Assembly: GCA_029564595.1 (NCBI GenBank)
Contig: JAKQPS010000082.1
Coordinates: 112,558 to 176,557, forward strand
DNA from: a bacterium
GTDB lineage: Bacteria; UBP15; UBA6099
Reading direction: 5' to 3'
DNA length: 64,000 bases
The position numbers and the translations under genes were made by a program. Every line of letters starts with the position of its first letter. The first letter of the stretch is position 1. This document shows, one piece after another, positions 61,797 to 64,000 of the stretch. The notes under the pieces were generated by a model, which searched no databases, was not told the origin of the DNA, and saw only the letters and a program-made list of their open reading frames with translations.

Positions 61797-62487
61797 GTGC
61801 TCAACGCCTTACGGCATCAGAGGGTTGGATCAGGCCGGGAACGACTAGGGCAATGTTCGCCGGGGCAAGTGCTCAACGCCTTACGGCATCAGAGGGTTGG
61901 ATCAGGCTATGCGCGGAATGGGACAACGAGTTGTGTTATGTGCTCAACGCCTTACGGCATCAGAGGGTTGGATCAGTACAAGAATTATCAAGTGGACGAG
62001 CTTGCCGAAACTGAGTGCTCAACGCCTTACGGCATCAGAGGGTTGGATCAGCCTCCACGTTCTCCGGGTCGACCTTGCATATCAGGTGCTCAACGCCTTA
62101 CGGCATCAGAGGGTTGGATCAGTGGTATGTCGCCTACCGGCTTCCACGCGCACTTCATGTGCTCAACGCCTTACGGCATCAGAGGGTTGGATCAGCCAGA
62201 AGCCGGGGCAACTTCGAAAGTTCTCAAATAATGTGCTCAACGCCTTACGGCATCAGAGGGTTGGATCAGACCGCTGGGCGTATGGCGCGCTCGGCGCGAT
62301 TGTTGGTGCTCAACGCCTTACGGCATCAGAGGGTTGGATCAGACTGCTCTTTTTGCCCTGTTTTTCGCAGAACGTTTCCGTGCTCAACGCCTTACGGCAT
62401 CAGAGGGTTGGATCAGCCTACCGACTTGAGCATCGGGGCGTCAAGCTTAGGTGCTCAACGCCTTACGGCATCAGAGGGTTGGATCAG
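61797..62487 (-). CRISPR. CRISPR array, 10 identical 37-bp repeats and 9 spacers
   Basis: Plus-strand repeat begins GTGCTCAACGCC and ends GGTTGGATCAG. Repeats start at 61797, 61869, 61940, 62015, 62086, 62159, 62233, 62306, 62380 and 62451. Spacers are 34-38 bases (35, 34, 38, 34, 36, 37, 36, 37, 34) and all differ. Every repeat is identical by eye. The crRNA strand is taken as minus because a promoter and A/T-rich leader lie at the right end next to cas2. In that sense the repeat starts CTGATCCAACCC, contains a GCC-GTAA-GGC hairpin, and ends GGCGTTGAGCAC. Open frames seen across it are artefacts of the repeat. Confidence 0.97.
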
Positions 62488-62873
62488 TCCACTTCAATTT
62501 CTACTAGGATTTATACGTTTTTTTGAGGCTGTTTTCAAGCATATATCAGGATTGCTCAAAAATATAGAAGATAATGCGCCGAGCTGTGTATTAACTTTTC
62601 AAAGTTCAGAAAAAAATCCGTTTGTTGCGGATTGTTTTCATTCGGCAATGCTTTTCAAGCATCTCTTTTGTTGAATAATCGGCATTGTTTCTGTTGTCAA
62701 AGGCTTTTTTATTTTTGCTCCGTCGCTCTAGGTTAAAAACTCTCTGATGCTTGATTTTTGATTCCATTGCGCTTGTATAGAGTCTGTTTTATGTCGGTTT
62801 CATGTGTGAGAAAACCTAAAAAGGCGAACAAGCGGGAAGCAGCCGCGCTGATTTCGCATGTCCGGCGACCATG
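62488..62873 (-). promoter_or_regulatory. CRISPR leader region with promoters and possible anti-repeat RNA
   Basis: A/T-rich 386 bases between the array and cas2. Minus-strand TTGAAA (62533-62538) and TATAAA (62510-62515) with a 17-base spacer would start transcription about 16 bases before the first repeat. A second pair is TTGACA (62695-62700) and TATTCA (62672-62677). Confidence 0.6.
62610..62760 (-). ncRNA. Candidate anti-repeat (tracrRNA-like) small RNA
   Basis: Read leftward, GCATCAGAG (62742-62750) is complementary over 9 bases to CTCTGATGC in the crRNA repeat. It is followed by a hairpin (ATGCTT-TTC-AAGCAT, 62648-62662) and a weak terminator: AATCCG and CGGATT with a 7-base loop and T-run (62610-62633). 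CGCCTT opposite 62821-62826 could be a second, separate pairing. A 9-base match in this region could arise by chance (roughly 5-10% by my estimate). Confidence 0.25.
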
Positions 62874-63164
62874 TCAAACAACCTCGAAAGACGCAGGTTC
62901 GTCGGGCCATGCGCCTTTAGCGTGGGTTGATTTGAGTCGTTTGACGCAGTTTTCGCACAGTTCTATCATGAGCAGTTCGTCTTCGTCCTTCATGATTTTT
63001 TTGATTTCCCAGCGGAGTCGTTCGCGGCCCCTGTCGGTGAGGTAGCAGCAGTAAACGCTGAATTGTTTTCTTTCGCCGTAACCTTTCATTATTCTGCCGA
63101 CTTTTCGAAGTCTGGCGGGGTCGCAGACGTCATACGCGACCAGATGCCAAGATTTTTCTCTCAT
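62874..63164 (-). CDS. cas2: CRISPR-associated endoribonuclease Cas2 (96 aa)
   Basis: Ferredoxin-fold partner of Cas1 in spacer integration. WHLVAYDVCDPARLRKVGRIMKGYG holds the conserved Asp (YDV) and the first beta-alpha unit; QFSVYCCYLTD is the typical QxSV strand, and EDELLMIELCENC the third. The start ATG 63164 lies two bases after the cas1 stop; a longer frame into cas1 is rejected. Length fits Cas2. Confidence 0.93.
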   Translation of the reverse strand: MREKSWHLVAYDVCDPARLRKVGRIMKGYGERKQFSVYCCYLTDRGRERLRWEIKKIMKDEDELLMIELCENCVKRLKSTHAKGAWPDEPASFEVV

Positions 63165-63166
63165 GA

Positions 63167-64000
63167 TTAACGCAGTCTCCCTCTTGCGAAAAGGCCGGGT
63201 TCTCCTGTCCATTCTTTTTCCAGCAACCTGACTTCAAGCTCGATGGTTCTGTAGTAAGACAGAGAGTAGTCGAGGATAGGGTGTTTCCATTTTTCTTCGA
63301 GTCTGGATTCGTAGAGGACGATTGCTTTTTTTCTGCCTGAAGCGGAAAGCCATACTTTTGCGTTTGTGACGTTGAAGTCTGCGGCGAGGTCCCACTGGAG
63401 CCGGTTCACGGAGCCGAGGAGGGGGATGTCCCAAAGAGCTACTCTGAACAAGTCCATGAGGTCCATAACCAGCGGGTAGGCCGAGGATCTCGGAGTGTGG
63501 AAATAGCCGACGGCTGGGTCGAGGCCGACGGCGACGATGGCTGTGAGCGTGGACTGGTAGAGCAGGGAGTATCCGAAGCTGAGCAGGGCGTTGAAGCGGT
63601 CTTGGGGAGGTCTGCGCGTTCTGCCGTCGGGGAGCATTTCTGCGGGAGCTCTGTTTTTGATGAGTTCGGGAAAAATGTCGAAGTACGCGCGAGCCGCCGC
63701 GCCTTCGCAGCCGCGAATTTCGTCTAGAGAGGCCGCGTTTGACATGTCTTTAACGCAAGCTCTGATTGAGTTTGCGGCGAGGACGCATGGTCGGGGCCTG
63801 CCTTGATGGGGGGCGGTGGCTCTCAACATGTATCGCAGTTGGCTTTCGGCTTTGGCGCGGGCGGTTCTTCTGGAAAGATCAATACAAATGGCCGGAGACG
63901 ATAAGGCTTTGAATTGTCTGAGTCGCCGTTGAACCGAGCCTGCTCCGGCGAGAAGTCCGGCGACGTAGCGTCCGCCGGCGGATATCCAATGAACGGGAAT
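63167..64000 (-). CDS. cas1: CRISPR-associated integrase Cas1, C-terminal 277 residues, cut by window edge
   Basis: Spacer integrase. HWISAGGRYVAG at the visible N-terminus is the beta-domain; IRGCEGAAARAYF (visible residues 95-107) contains the catalytic Glu99; GYFHTPRSSAYPLVMDLMDLFR (165-186) contains the metal-binding His168 and an Asp. The C-terminus KHPILDYSLSYYRTIELEVRLLEKEWTGE resembles the Cas1 of the I-G (I-U)/V-B branch, which is often fused to Cas4. The frame is open to base 64000, so an N-terminal Cas4 domain and the effector gene may lie to the right. Confidence 0.93.
   Translation of the reverse strand: MPVHWISAGGRYVAGLLAGAGSVQRRLRQFKALSSPAICIDLSRRTARAKAESQLRYMLRATAPHQGRPRPCVLAANSIRACVKDMSNAASLDEIRGCEGAAARAYFDIFPELIKNRAPAEMLPDGRTRRPPQDRFNALLSFGYSLLYQSTLTAIVAVGLDPAVGYFHTPRSSAYPLVMDLMDLFRVALWDIPLLGSVNRLQWDLAADFNVTNAKVWLSASGRKKAIVLYESRLEEKWKHPILDYSLSYYRTIELEVRLLEKEWTGEPGLFARGRLR

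Noticed and set aside
61797..62674. Long open frames in all three plus frames across the CRISPR array
   Set aside because: They come from the repeat being free of stops in those frames; the peptides repeat every 71-75 bases with the array.
1..64000. rRNA, tRNA or transposase genes
   Set aside because: None recognised on either strand by eye; a dedicated tRNA search would settle the point.

Overview
The window reads as chromosome of a strictly anaerobic, diderm (Gram-negative type) bacterium. Anaerobic energy metabolism is shown by a complete Rnf complex, HdrABC-like proteins, three ferredoxin-dependent 2-oxoacid oxidoreductases and ThyX. An outer membrane is suggested by Lnt, lipoproteins, a Tat substrate and an O-antigen-ligase-like protein. 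I cannot place the phylum from sequence alone. No rRNA or tRNA gene was recognised.

Layout. (1) 1-13.9 kb is carbohydrate metabolism: asnB (cut by the left edge), a GT4 glycosyltransferase, and a leftward run Nudix - GH94-like phosphorylase - GHMP sugar kinase - sugar nucleotidyltransferase - exported GH38 alpha-mannosidase - Tat-exported phosphoesterase, followed by a phosphodiester glycosidase and a flavin reductase-like protein. (2) 14.0-16.2 kb: a small unknown gene, radC, prs. (3) 16.3-23.2 kb: a leftward seven-gene operon, korDABC then hdrA-mvhD fusion, hdrC, hdrB, behind a good sigma70-type promoter. (4) 23.4-29.4 kb: thyX, a 1018-residue fusion of a class III aminotransferase with an acyl-ACP-reductase-like domain, an lnt-like gene and a Cys-rich orphan. 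(5) 29.9-35.3 kb: rnfCDGEAB plus an RseC-like gene. (6) 35.4-39.4 kb: DUF3795 protein, AttH/CrtC-like protein, amidohydrolase and an orphan gene with its own strong promoter and terminator. (7) 39.7-53.5 kb: amino acid catabolism, with iorAB, two phenylacetate-CoA ligase family genes, a tandem-ACT protein, a liv ABC transporter with two binding-protein genes, and an acyl-CoA dehydrogenase. (8) 53.7-58.3 kb: two zinc-ribbon orphans and a vor-type 2-oxoacid oxidoreductase operon ending in a second tandem-ACT gene. (9) 58.4-64 kb: an O-antigen-ligase-like gene, a patch of small orphan or decayed genes, a CRISPR array of 10 repeats, cas2, and cas1 running off the right edge.

How it fits together. 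Liv would import branched-chain or aromatic amino acids. Transamination gives 2-oxoacids, which Ior, Vor and Kor oxidise to acyl-CoAs while reducing ferredoxin. Ferredoxin is reoxidised by Rnf (ion pumping, NADH) and possibly by the Hdr module next to kor. PaaK-type ligases and the acyl-CoA dehydrogenase handle the acyl-CoA products.

Most interesting signals: the aminotransferase/acyl-reductase fusion; a CRISPR array whose repeat end, leader promoter, cas1 type and possible anti-repeat RNA point to a type V-B or I-G system with its effector outside the window; and two 94% identical inverted copies of a 178-179 bp MITE-like element, each flanked by the same TTCAA pentamer.
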